From Viscum album (Eukaryota; Streptophyta; Magnoliopsida; Santalales; Viscaceae), in contig OY728125.1 of the NCBI GenBank assembly GCA_963277665.1, positions 1,718,966,889-1,719,030,888 on the forward strand: a DNA stretch of 64,000 nucleotides, written 5' to 3'. A program made the position numbers and the translations under genes. The notes under the pieces are model-generated. The model worked only from the letters and a program-made list of their open reading frames with translations. It had not been told where the DNA came from and did no database searches. How positions within the stretch are numbered: the first letter of the stretch is position 1; the number at the start of each line of letters is the position of its first letter. Below, in pieces: positions 35,380 to 47,825 of the stretch.

Positions 35380-36845
35380 AATTCCGTTGGTGACATAAAT
35401 TGGGTACTTTCTATATAAGAGGAACATAATCAATTCATTATAAATTATATATGGAATTGTGATGAAATACATAATGATCGTTATGTTAATTTACCCAAAT
35501 GGATTTTATAAAATAAACTAGATTAATTACGAAATCCCACTAGAAAAAAAGATCATTTAGTTTCCAATGGTTCTGAAAATGAAGAAGCAATTAACACTAT
35601 TGGAAACAAAACATCTTTAGATCTACTAGAATATATATGAATATTTTTTATTATCCTCTCATATTAATTTTATATTCCATAATATTGATGTTAAAGAACA
35701 TTTCCGAATGGTTTTACTTCTAATTTTTTTATTACAAACCCACCAAGATTTTAATATTACCATTTTCTAAATTTTGATTCAAATCATAAAAAATCTCTTA
35801 ATATCATAATGTATGACCCTTGTTCTAGGTTTTATTGTCTTAAAAATTATCATCATTAAATTATTTTTATATTGAGAAGACTTGTTCTAAATTTTTAATG
35901 AAAATACATCCCAATTAACATTTTATTTTTTAAAATTCATGATAATTATGTTATTTTCTGATATACAAAATAAAGTATCGTTTGTCAATTGTTTTTGCGG
36001 AAATAAATTGTGATGATCATTATGGGAAAACTCAAATTTTTCATTGGTTTTATAATCAATAGTATTTTAGATTTATTCTTATTAAAATAAGTAAAATACA
36101 TAAATATAGTTAAAAAATAATATTGAATTGATCGTCCCATGGAAATTAGCTCTAACATTAATATGAAGAGTATGTTAACATTGTATGAATCTATAAAAAT
36201 TGATAACATTATTTATATAAGTATGATCGGGGGCCTACATTAACTTACAATAACACCGACTGATATGATGTTATTTGTTTCTCATTACACTCAATTTATA
36301 TCAATTAATAATAAATATCGTCGAAACAAATATCAAAATAATGTTTCTCTTTTCACTATTTATTTATCCTAAAGGAATATAGTATGAATTAAATTATTTT
36401 AACTATGATAATTTCAATGTATTTCAACAAGATAAGAAAACTTTTAGTGTAAAATTATTACTACTAAAAAAATTCATTTTTCCCATAGAGTAGTATGAAT
36501 CAAAACATGGTTTATTTTTCTTCATCCAAAGATAAATAAAAAACTTTAGGAGATGTTGCACCCAAATTCTATGGATGTAATATAGAATCAATGAATTTGG
36601 GCTATTATTTAACCATATCAATATCAAGTGTGATAATACATGATCCATCAATATATCTAAAAATCTTATCTAGCACATTCAAACTAAACACATTAACATA
36701 AGAGATGATTTCATAATATTTCACTTTTAAAGGTGTCAAATATTATTATATTTTGTCCCAACAATATATCACATTGTTGATATTTTCACTAAAACATTAA
36801 CACTTGATCAAGTTCAATTGATTAAAGGTGAATTATGAGTTCTTC
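35380..36845 (+). pseudogene. E7 Ty1/copia RT and RNase H relic
   Basis: In order: NWVLSI*EEHNQF near 35398 (family: W..AM.EELNQFE), LPKWIL*NKLD near 35490, NIDVKEHF near 35681 (MDVKSAF), a worn YVDD box reading HDNYVIF near 35937, MGKLKFFIGF near 36022 (MGELNFFLGL), MIGGLH*LTITPTDMM near 36222 (MIGSLLYLT..RPDIM), then RNase H with KCDNT*SINISKNLI at 36626, HIQTKHINIRDDFI, and HIVDIFTKTLTLDQVQLIK near 36770-36830. Stops are spread throughout. The assignment to copia is secure; the active site is lost. Confidence 0.9.
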
Positions 36846-39800
36846 CCTTGTGAAATTTTCATTCAATCTCTGGAAATCAAGAGATCTTTTATAAAAATGT
36901 GTAAATAATATTTTTTAAAATTAGTCAATTTTATCATTATTTAATGCTTTTTTATCTATCTTGTATATCATCACCAATATCACATATGTTACCGCTTTAT
37001 ATGGATCCTTTTATATCTTTATTTTTTAATTTTTCATTAACAGAGCTATTATTTGTCTTTAAACATAATTAGTTACTTGTTTTCAAAAACATTTCTATTA
37101 TTTTAAGAATTTCAAAACCATATCTCCAATGTAATTAATAATTTTTATTTAATTATTATTTTCTTTAAAATTACTATTTAAATTTTTATTATAAAAACTA
37201 TTTTCCAAAATTCCAAAATGCACTAATATATATCTTTTTGTTAAAAATAATTCAAATCTCTTTTAATAAATTATTGATGAGTAAAAATAGTTAATTTATA
37301 GCTTTCTCCACTACAACCTTGTTTTTTATTTTGATAAAATACAAAATCATTGAATTATTTTCCCTAAATATCTAAAATTCAATGTATTAATCTCAATACA
37401 CTCAAAAAATAATGAAATATCTCAATGATGGTGAAACCATTCCTCAATGTCTCATGAGAATGATATTTATTGGTTTAAATTTTATTATTTTAATTTCCCC
37501 TTTTTTTGATTTTATATTTTCCTTCTTGTTTTCCATTGACTGATGTATTATTTATTTTTTCATCAATCTAATTTTACATTATTATAAATTTTTTTTTGGG
37601 ATTTATAATATTAAAAATTAGTTTCATCTTCTATTCTTCTATTTTTAATTTTTATTTCACTTTACACACTCTCTGTATGATAATTATATTATTTTTGTTT
37701 TTTTGAAATTTTATATGTGTTATGAGAAATTTTTTTCCTTATATTTAATTTTAATTTTTTTTATTTTTGAATATCCCTACACTTTTTCTTCATCATGTTG
37801 TTATTTATATTATTTATTTTCTTTTTTATCTTTATTAAATTATTATGTATTTAATAGTTATAATAAGGTAGAAATGTTCATGAAAATGGGAGATAATTCA
37901 TATAAACTAAAGCGGTAAAATTTGTAATTATTTTCAATTTAGGGGTATTTGTTTAATATTTTTCAGAATTATTTTTCCATCTCAATTTTTTTATTTTTTT
38001 ACAGGGGGAATTGAAAATCCCGTTTTATCTTATTTGTAATAGTTAAAAGTTTCTTGATGTGTTTTCTCTAAATCCTAGAATATATATATATTTTTTCCTA
38101 AATAATTTTTTCTTTGTTTTTTTATTTCATAAATTATCTTTTGAATGTTTAGTGATTTTTAAAAAAAGGGATAATTTTGTACATATATCTCTTATTTCTA
38201 TTTCGTAGTCACTAACACTCACATTCCTTACTATAATTTTCATTTATGTGAGTTTCAGTAAAATTATAGAAGTAATTATAATAGTATTATATTAAATATT
38301 CAATTAATATTTATTTTTTTAAGGGATTAGACATGTATATTTACTCCCTTCATATCCTTTGAAATAGAATAAAATATTAACTAAGTCTCTATAGAATAAA
38401 ATATTAACTAAGTCTCTTAGAAGTATCCCAAACCACATTTGAACAAAAAATGGTCGTGTTGAGCTCTTTTAAGACTCATCCTAACAAAATTTGATCCTTT
38501 CTCCCAAAAATTATGAACCCATAGCCAATTCAAATTTCAATTAATATAATTTACAATTCCTATTATGGGTTTTTCATTTCTAAATCTTCTATGGTCTCTT
38601 ACATGACTTGTAATCTCTTTATCACCAATTTTATATCCATATATGAGACACATTGTAAATTTATTGACTAAAGAAAACTAATCATTCCTAAAAATTCATT
38701 TTCTAATAGTTCACACTACACACAAATTTTGAACTTATTACTTGAGAATTGACGATTTCTTACTAGGCCCCTCCCAAATCCCAATTGTTAGCGATGGGTT
38801 ATTTTGCTCTATTAAGACCAAGAGATTTTAAAATTTTACCTCTTTAGTTTAGGATTAGAGATACAGGGGATCACATCACTCACTATCCTTATGCCTTATC
38901 AACTATTTTTTTTCTCCTATATACATTTTCAAATTTCATCATTCATTTTTTCACATATACATTCATAACTTTTATTCGAGCATTTCTATGCTTCAGTTAC
39001 ATTGATATGGTATAGTGAAATAAATATTACATACTTTTACTTATTCGTTTTCTTAAATTATTAAATTGTAGAGAATTATCAATATATAAATTTTTTTGCA
39101 CCCTCCCCTCCAAACATTCGTCATATTCAATAACCAATATGTTTAGCATGTTTCCAACCCTTTACCCACAAGATATTAATTTGTCCATTTATAATTTTAC
39201 CGAGATAACCAGTTTTTACCTAATGTAATGTAATTTTAATGACTAATTTTAAAGTGTTCATCGTAAAATATTTTAAAAACACAATTTTTAAATTTTCTTT
39301 AAATTTCACGTAATTAAACATAAATAATTGACAAAAATTAATTTTTTAATAATAATTTATATTATATTTAGAATATTTTTTTAGAAAATATTATTTGAGT
39401 TCTTAAATCTCAAATTTAGTTTTGTTAATGAATCATATTATTATAAATAACCTAATATTACTTATTAGAAATATATTTATTCATTATGAAAATTTCATAA
39501 GTTTTACGAAATTTATATATCATAGATATGTCATGAAAGGAAATATATTTTAAGAAATATTATTTTATAATATTAACCAAAAGTTAAATTATTTTAAAAA
39601 AATAAAAAATCACCTAATGATTAAATTATTATTATTAATGAAAAAAATTATGTTCATTTTGTTAAATTAAATATTTGAGATTTGAGATTTCAATATTTAA
39701 ATAAAATCCCAAAATATTCAATTACACTATTTAAATTGGAAAACTGATTTTCTTAATGACAACTAATATTTATTTTTATTTTATATCAATTACTGATATG

Positions 39801-40315
39801 ATTATTTATAATATATTATCAATATTATCAATATTTTTATTTAATCAATATATACATGGTTTATTAAAATAAATCACCAATTTTAGAAAAAAAAATAGAA
39901 TTAAATGATTTCTGGTTCTTTTTTCCATTCTAATTGATTTTAGAATGTAAAAAACATAAGAATTATATTCATTATACCAGTATTTCATAAGTTGGTTATT
40001 CTTTTTTGTTTTTATTAATTCAATTTCTAGGTGTTATCAGTTATAAGAAATACTTATAAGTTTATGTAAATCTATTTTTTATCATTTTATTTTGTCACTG
40101 CTTATGGATGATGCTATCAAAAAAATATTTATTTAAGAAATGAAAATATTTGGGTGTTATAAACTGACCTATGTTGGATATTTTATATCCTTGGTTCATG
40201 TTAGAATGACCTATGCAAAAATATGTCCATCATAGATTGACCCACTTACTAAAATCCATTCATCTAGAGTATGGGGGTTATCCCCGTCCATATGTGGCAT
40301 ATGGACCACATAACT
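36846..40315. other. A+T-rich stretch after E7 pol, possible E7 3' end
   Basis: No coding domain was found; the open frame at 37703-37918 is low-complexity and hydrophobic. GAGATACAGGGGATCACAT near 38857 resembles the text near 31785 and may mark the 3' LTR. A tandem duplication lies at 38364-38417. A third-strand or gene signal was not seen. Confidence 0.3.
38364..38417. repeat. Perfect 27-bp tandem duplication
   Basis: Two adjacent identical 27-bp units begin ATAGAATAAAATATTAACTA. In such decayed DNA, identity of the two units points to a recent local duplication. Confidence 0.9.
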
Positions 40316-40645
40316 TATAAAATCCCATGTCTATATGGGTGTCCAAAATTTAATAGAAATTTGAATTTTAAATTTAGTGGTCTTTTTTCAGTTCAGAATC
40401 ACGTTTCAGAGAATGTAATGCCTCAAATGATGTTTTGTGGGCCTGATCGGTGGATGAAGGGAGGTTATGAGGGCTCGAGAGATCCCCAATAGTGGATGGG
40501 GTGGATTATGTAGGCTAGGTTGAAGTAGGCCACTTGCCAATTGGTGGATATAAATAGAATCTTAGTCACCTGATGTTACAACCATCTCACATGTGGTCTG
40601 TACAGGCTGTTCAGGGGTGCATTAATGTTTAAAAATGACACTTTA

Positions 40646-40657
40646 CCCCCCCCCCCC
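40646..40657. repeat. C12 homopolymer
   Basis: Twelve consecutive C residues in A+T-rich DNA. This could be real slippage or a sequencing length error. Confidence 0.85.
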
Positions 40658-43108
40658 GCCACTAGATTTTTTTAAGTGGACTCCCCTTTATCTAATTGTT
40701 TTGGATGACTTGGGAAAGGATTTATTTCCAATATATAACCTCATTCCCCCTTGATTACAGTTCATTTTGGTTAGTTTTCCATAATCATTGATTTATATCT
40801 CCACTTCGTCTAACCACTGTTGTCTTCTTTCATTTCTTCACTCCTTTCTTTATTAATCAATATATGGTTTTAGTTATGATTTCACTATATCATGGTATAA
40901 TCAAAAAAATGATGGATCTTTAACTCATCCCTGGAATATCTAATCTTGAGATGTCATATGCACATCATTTTGTGTTTTTTGGGCCTCTGTGATTTATCCA
41001 ATATTTTGAGCTTAAATTCAATTCAATTAATAATTTTTTGGTTCTATTGGTTTTTTTCCTTTTTTTATACCAAAGGATTACCAAGGGTTTATAATTTCCA
41101 TCTAGTAGAATTTTTATCATGGTGTGACAATCTGATGAGTTATTTTTCCTTATATAAACATTAAAATTAATTAGTTGACTGATTATTAAGGATATAATTA
41201 TTTTTTTATTTATTCCTTTCTGATGTTACTATATTGTACCATAGATAATAGATAAGGGGATATAGTACATGGTTGGATGTTCTCATATGGGTCTAGGTAT
41301 TTATTTCCATCCCTTGGCATTAAATTTAAATCTCCCAAAACGATATGTGACAGCGCATACATTCCCTATTGAATTTATATTCTTCTTTATTGAATAAGGT
41401 TTCTCATATATTACATTGTAGGTGATTCTTTATGTTAATTTAATTTAATAAAAAAATTTAAAAAAATTAATAACATTAATTGAAATGGGTGATTGTCATG
41501 GGTCTAAAATAACCATTTCATTTTGACTTCTCGCATTAAGACCTGTTGGCATGTATTAATACATTGAATACTCGATGGCCAGAAAACCTCTTGTGAGGTG
41601 ATGTTTGACCATCCAGATTCATTACCCCATTCATAATGGATTTAGACACATTCATTCGAATGATAAGGCTGGTGAAAGAGATGATGGCATATTTTGGACT
41701 TAGCAAATCACTTTTATAATCGTTGAGTCATTCAAGATATTTGAGATGAGGAAAAAACAATAGTCCCTCTCCCATATGATTTGTCCAGCCCTATGTGGAT
41801 TGACCTTAGGTAGACCGATAATTGGTTTCGTGAGAAGACCAACCTTGAGAATCTGTAAGAATCATGATTTTCCAAATTCCATATATTCAATGTTGCCAAT
41901 ATAGAGATACCCATGAAGTAAGTGATGTTATGCTACCCTAATGACTACATGAGGGGATGGGACTTCTTATTCTTTTAGAATTTTCCGAAGATCGTGACTA
42001 ATACCAATGGGTCTTAGGGTGTCCATTGAATGACCGACTCTGATAATGGATATATGGACATGGTTGTAAATGTAAATAGGTGACACCAATAACTGAATCT
42101 ATCATGGTATCTAAATTGGTATTAAAGGATAATAAAAAGCATAGACTTTTGGCTACCCCTATGTTGTTATTCATGAAGGTTTTTTTAATGTTACCTCAAA
42201 GATAATTTCACATTTTTGGGAATTCATTATTATAGGACTAGGTATATGGTTCAAATTCAATGTTTTGGAGCCAGATAGTGTTAGATATTACATGGATTTA
42301 GTGTCTTGTGCTATGATATTCCCTGGATAATGAGAATGATAAATAGAATGAACTATCATGGATTTTGATCAACTATACTCAAAAATATTTTTATGGATTT
42401 ATATCCAGTATGATATGTATTCTACATATTATTTCCATATGTTCATGATGATTCTGATATAATCTACCATATATGTTGAGCTCAAATAATATAGTTATTA
42501 TGGGATTCATCCTCAACACCATTATGATATATATTGGGGACTCCTGGGAATATAATCCTAGATAATAATACTGATTTAAGTTACGTCCCTAGATTCGTTA
42601 TGAAATTTATAGTGGCTACATTGAAAGAGAAACTCATATGATAGAAATGTTTCTAAATGGGTCTATATTCTCATAGGGATCGGTTGGGGATTCCTTATAA
42701 TTGGAATTCTCATGATACTTGGGAGGAATAATCATCGTTAAATGATCGGAGACACCCCATAAGTAGTTCATGATTTAATGGTCAATCTATTTCATAGACG
42801 TAACTGTCATTATTAAAAAAATTGTAGTTTTCATTTATTTTAGATAATAATTTCACATGAATAATCACTTCATTTCTTATTAGTAATATGTGGTTTTAAT
42901 GGTTACCTAATGAAATTTCTACTCACCCCGATATCAAACTGCCACTATATATGGTCGTTAGGGAATATGTTCTCTTGATTTCAATCACAAGTTTTTCAAA
43001 GGCATGATATATATATTATTTGATCAATTTGTATAGATCACAAGGTATGGGAAGATTTTTTGAGGTTGTATTTTGAGATTTAGGGTATCCGTTTTGATTG
43101 ATTTATTT

Positions 43109-43132
43109 TATATATATATATATATATATATA
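43109..43132. repeat. (TA)n microsatellite
   Basis: Twelve uninterrupted TA units inside the E5 5' LTR. Confidence 0.9.
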
Positions 43133-43435
43133 ACTAGACCAGTTGGACATCAGTTCACATAGTGAATGTATTCTTAATAATTTATTATATTTCAATTCAT
43201 ATTCCGTTTTCTAATATCTATTAAACATTCTTTTATAATAATTACATATTTGGATCATTATATTTATTTTATGTTTCTTTTTCACTCATATATAAGGGGT
43301 ACTATCATTGAAAACTACAATCTCAGACCACTTCTTCTAGTCATAACCCATTATTGTATGGGTAGGTACTCTTGTGGTAATGTTGAAAGTAGTTCTATTT
43401 ACTATTCATATAGTGATTAAGAGTAGGGTGTTATA

Positions 43436-44949
43436 TTGTTTCATCATAACATTATTTTCATTTTCTGGATATTATATGATTTGGTAAACTAGTTTTTTAG
43501 TAATTTTTAGGATCCATTTCTGGATTATTGTCTAGTGTAGTGATAACACAGGTTTTAATAACAATTCATAGTTTTTGGGGTTGTGATTTCTATTTTTTGT
43601 TTGTTTTTCTGGTTTCTTTTTATTCTATCCATAAATGATGCACATGGGGTTTCAATTTGATGGTTTATAATGGACTAATATCTCTTAGACCATATAAAAT
43701 ATGATAATAATTATATTTTTTTATTTTTCTATTTGGGAATAGGCATCTTGTGCATCATATTTGAAATATATGATCTAAATCTAATTTTTCTACTAGTTTT
43801 TTGTTTTACTTATTGAAAAGGCATGGTTAATTAAATTGTGAACAAATAATCATAATGAAATTACTAGTATAGGTACTTGGTTTCATTTTACTCTAATAGG
43901 CTGACATATTATATAGAATCCAATATAATAGAGGGTCGTGTAAATATTTGATAAGACACTCATTATTGACAATGATATTGACATAGTTCTCATTCACAAG
44001 GGTTGTATTGATCCTCACGGTTCAGGGTGAGTGCATGAATATTAATAATTGAACTTATCATGTGTCACATTTATTTTAGAATTGGTTATCTATAGTCTCT
44101 AGATACAACCAATATGTAGTTTTCCCATATAGATTGGAGTGGAATTCTATATACATGAACTTCTTTTGTTATTATTTTGATACGAATCAACTTGGATGAT
44201 GTCCATGTTAGTGAGTTGAAATAACTAGGTAGATGTGATCCTCTAAGGATAATATTGTTTTGCAGATTAATAGATGCGATGGGTTCCCTAGGTGCGGGTG
44301 GTGTTTAGTTTTTGATTGTCTATATATGTGAGATCCCTTTAGGGGAAATTTTATATGCTGATGTCATGTCTTTTGATATGATCATATAATATTCCTTGTA
44401 AGGTGTGACTTTCTATAATTTTGAACTCTGTTCTAGGGAGTGAAACAAAGTGATTTTCAAATGATGCCTGAAATATAGGGGTAGGTGCGAGACCAAGAGA
44501 CCAATAGTTTGACTTGGAACCATAGTGGGTTAGTGGTTTACGTTAATATAGGGATACCAAGAGAGTGGTTATATTGGGTTTCATGTTTACATTAGTTATA
44601 TGAAGCAACCAAGATGGTTTATGGATGAGGCTTATGATTTTCAGTTCATGTGATTTACCTCTTGGGAAAGGTGAAACCCTTGGTTTATAATATAGATCCT
44701 TAAGTTCTTGGGTATTGAGAATGGTATCAGTGGGTTAAAATATTTAGTGTTATTTACATTTTGAAAAGTGGGTGTTGTTTTAATAATGAGACTAGGTTGG
44801 CACCTGGCACATTGAGTATGGTTGATTAGTAGTGTGATTAGGTTGTAGATCAATGCATATGACTAGAATGGCATCATGTGGTTGGTAATATTGTGGTTGG
44901 GGTTAAAATTCCTATGACTGGGGATTATAACATCCCATAATAGATTTAT
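43436..44949 (+). other. E5 leader and gag/protease region, unreadable
   Basis: By position this should hold the primer site, leader, gag and protease of E5. I could not recover a convincing domain. The minus-strand open frame at 44641-44853 is not supported. Confidence 0.4.
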
Positions 44950-46490
44950 TCCGATTATAGGAAGGATGTGAAAAGAATCCTTTCATTACTTAAGTGCCCA
45001 AATTTAAAGAGGACTTCCATGGGTGCTCCAGTAATAATGATAATGGAATTCCATAAAGATTGGTTAGCTTGACCTGGGTGTCATATGACACATATGACAA
45101 TTATTATGGTGTTTTAAATCAGTGATAGCTTGAATAAAATCTATGGTATGATGGTAACTAATGAAATTTTTTAGGGAATGTTGGCCTATAGAATTGATTG
45201 TAATAATGGAAGTTTCCTTGTGATAAGGTTGTTCAAGAGATGTATCATATTCCCTATAATGGTTCACATGAGTCTGGGACATGACAAATATTATTAGGGA
45301 GACATTATTTCAGGTTTTTGTACTATGAAATCATGTCTCATAATGAGTGATATGCATATGATAGATCTATAAGGTGTTACTCAAGGATAGGTTTATCAAT
45401 GGTAACCCTTGGTTATGAGAACCCATGATGATCACAATATATAATGTTCATTGGGGTTGGAACTAGGTGTTGTTTTACCATTGTGGTTTGGATCTCTGAA
45501 AAGAGTGTGTGTGACCGCAGTAGTGGTTATATCTAGTATTAGATGATGAATTGTACACAGTAATTAGGAATCTAGTTTTCATAGTTTGATTAAAATAATT
45601 CTATTATGTTGGGGAGGGGGATGTCTGTTGTAAAGGTTTATCCTTCATGTTATATGTGTAGTGTATATGAAAAGAATCATCTAATGTTTGTGTGGGAATT
45701 AAGATTATTATGGATAATGAACTCAGTACAATTGGAATCCTCTTTTAATATCGAGTATCATTTTTACATGAATTCAACAGATGTATGAGGTGGATATTTG
45801 GGCTATGGGTGTCCTGTAATGATCCAGAGAAGTGGGATCATGAATGTATTGCTAATCATGTTTTTTTTCATTATGGAGGAATGTGTTGATCAAGTACTAG
45901 ACTGTATAATTTCATCGGGAGTCATGCATGAACTTTTTTTATTGTGTTTGGATGATCTCAGATTGCCTTTAAAAGGAAAACTCAGCCCGAGGTGGTTTGA
46001 CATTCGTTTCAGTGTGTAATTTTATGTAGTTGGATAGAAATATAAAATGGACAATAATTTTTTTTATATAGGGATTATTTCAAAGAATATAAGGATTTTT
46101 TCAAGGAAAATATGTGTCATGTGAATTGGTGTACTGTGTTGGGAACCATAAGAAGTACATCATGTATGATGGGATTTGAGTTACTATGTGGCATTATAAT
46201 TGTAGCACTTCTTGTGACAACGTATTTTTTGTTCTCTACTATGCCCTATGGTGGGGAGAAACAATGGAAAAAAATGGATAATAGTGAAATCATGTATCCA
46301 TATTGAAATATTTAGGTATGAAATGTCTCAATGTTATCATGCATTTTTTGAACATGTTTTTGTGTTCTAGTGGTTTATAGACTATTGGATTGAAGTGGAT
46401 CTTGAGAAAAACATTGGGAATTCAAAGGTGCAACACTTCTATTTTAGCAAGAATTCATTATTGAGGTAGATAAGGATGTTTGTTTGGATG
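44950..46490 (+). pseudogene. E5 pol relic: RT, RNase H, integrase C-terminus
   Basis: TSMGAPVIMIMEFHKDW near 45015 aligns with [16 protein letters not shown] of gypsy RT. IDCNNGSFLVIR near 45194 aligns with IDLRSGYHQLRV. FIGVGTRCCFTIVVW near 45449 aligns with FLGLAGYYRRFVE.F at the RT-RNase H join. YEKNHLMFVWELRLL near 45668 aligns with HEKNYPTHDLELAA. KGKLSPRWFDIRF near 45976 aligns with the integrase GPY/F region (KGKLSPRYIGPF). KHWEFK near 46412 may be the tail. The RT catalytic box and the integrase core were not found and may be deleted. The frames at 45606, 45798 and 46112 are parts of this relic. Confidence 0.65.
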
Positions 46491-46495
46491 ACCAT
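46491..46495. repeat. E3 target-site duplication, left
   Basis: ACCAT directly precedes the TATGACAACCC edge of the LTR and is repeated exactly at 56837-56841. Confidence 0.9.
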
Positions 46496-46879
46496 TATGA
46501 CAACCCTTCTTTTTATTACAGCTTAAACATACTTTATTACATAAAACATCACTTGATACAACAAAGAAGATCGAGAGGTTTAGTGTCCTTCGGGCTGAGG
46601 ATCATTACATAAAAACTTTAAACTTGAAATACAACATCTTTATTGAAAACTTCCTTTACATGACCACTACATTCCTTCGTACTTAGCATTGCATGGGATA
46701 ACCTGAGGACATGCATAAGAAAAGGGTGAGCTATGAAGAACAGTAAGGGAGTACACATGGAATAACATGAGGAGTAAAATACATGTTAGGCAATACGCAT
46801 ATCAATAGATCATAATAGAAACATTAACATAAAGGCATAATAAATCATGATAATCCTACCATGGAAATGTGGCAACAAC

Positions 46880-47012
46880 ACTTAACATTGAATTAGCATG
46901 AGCCGAGGCTCATTGCGCATAGAGCATGAGTAAACCCTCATTGCACATGAAGCATGAGTAAACCCTCGTTGCACTTGAATTAGAATGAGTCAACACTCAT
47001 TGCACATGACGT
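46880..47012 (-). repeat. ~30-bp hairpin-forming tandem repeats in E3 3' LTR
   Basis: About four units related to GCATGAGTAAACCCTCATTG occur in a row. Each contains an inverted pair such as ATGAG..CTCAT. The 5' LTR has the matching array near 54580-54705 with different point changes. Confidence 0.75.
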
Positions 47013-47032
47013 ATCATGATACTATACTTTAC

Positions 47033-47066
47033 CCAATGCATTGGAGGGCTATAAGGGTGCACCCTT
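47033..47066. repeat. Paired perfect palindromes in E3 3' LTR
   Basis: CCAATGCATTGG (47033-47044) and AAGGGTGCACCCTT (47053-47066) are perfect palindromes eight bases apart, with TATCATGATA just to the left. In the 5' LTR the 14-bp palindrome is intact at 54743-54756. Confidence 0.85.
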
Positions 47067-47278
47067 CTTAAACATTTCATTTCATGCATAAGTGTGCCAC
47101 ATGGATCATAAAACATGGATTCATAAAACATAATCATTTATTCCACGATAAATGAATGTGGAATTAAAACATGAATCTTTACAATCAATAAGTAAATGTG
47201 CATAAAGGTGAATACCCTTGATGGAGAAATGGGCATGGTATTCACTACACAATGACATTGGCTTAGAAAATCGGTGTG

Positions 47279-47541
47279 ATTTCGGCAGCGTAACGGCGTG
47301 ACATAAGAACTCATAAAAAAAGTTTGATGAGAGAGAAAGGGGTTCCTCATCATATTTATATGTAATGGACAGTAATTAGGTCTTATAGATTCATGTCCCA
47401 ACAATTTAAAAGGAACTTAGATTCATGATACAAATGTATTGCTTGAATGTAAAAGAAGACAGAGAAGTTCCTTTCGGAATTTCGGCATAGTAACGGGTGT
47501 ACATGGGAGGGATTTAATGAGAGAGAAAGGGGTCTCCCATC
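47279..47541 (-). repeat. Tandem ~190-bp repeat in E3 3' LTR
   Basis: GAGAGAAAGGGG occurs at 47331 and 47521, exactly 190 bp apart. The GGTAACG-type core TTCGGCAGCGTAACGGCGTG at 47281 has a partner, TTCGGCATAGTAACGGGTGT, at 47481. The unit lies downstream of the TATA box in LTR orientation, as in E1. Confidence 0.8.
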
Positions 47542-47817
47542 ATTAAAAAAATAAGTGGGAAGTATGGGGGTGGTTCTAAACCATACCCCAACATTCATAA
47601 TTGAAATTAAAAGGGCAATACAACTTAAAGAAAATTGTCAAAAATGAGAAAGGAAGAAAAAACCTTACTTGGAAGTGTGCTTCCAAAGGCTATAGAGAGG
47701 CTTGTGAGAGGCTTCTTGGGAGCTTGGGGCACCTTGAGAGGATTCTAGAGAGAGTTGGGCAGAGGTTGGACGAACTCCATGGGCTTTCAGTGAGGAGGAA
47801 GTGGGATATTTGGTGGG

Positions 47818-47825
47818 TTTATATA
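47818..47825 (-). promoter_or_regulatory. TATA box of E3 3' LTR
   Basis: TATATAAA on the minus strand lies in CCCTATATAAACCCACC, followed by pyrimidine-rich sequence. Confidence 0.6.

Larger units (their letters stand above)
40316..43435 (+). repeat. E5 5' LTR
   Basis: It starts TATAAAATCCCATG (3' copy: TGTAAAACCCCAT) and ends GGGTGTTATA, followed by TTGTTTCATCATAA, a decayed TTGGTATCAGAG primer site. Shared stretches with the 3' LTR include AATAGAAATTTGAATTTTAA (about 40350), GTGGATG..GTAGGCTAGGTT (about 40500), AATAACACCAATGGG-type text (about 42001), and GGCTACCCCTATGTTGTTATTC (about 42152). A TATATAACCTC box lies near 40732. It contains a C12 run and a (TA)n tract. The frames at 40271, 40946 and 41732 are not genes. 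Confidence 0.75.

Noticed and set aside
40271..40492. 73-residue frame
   Set aside because: It crosses the start of the E5 5' LTR and has no motif; the matching part of the 3' LTR is not open.
47138..47598. Overlapping minus-strand frames with signal-peptide-like and hydrophobic runs, also at 54811-55375
   Set aside because: They lie in the ~190-bp repeats of the E3 LTRs; the same text recurs in both LTRs with frame-changing differences.
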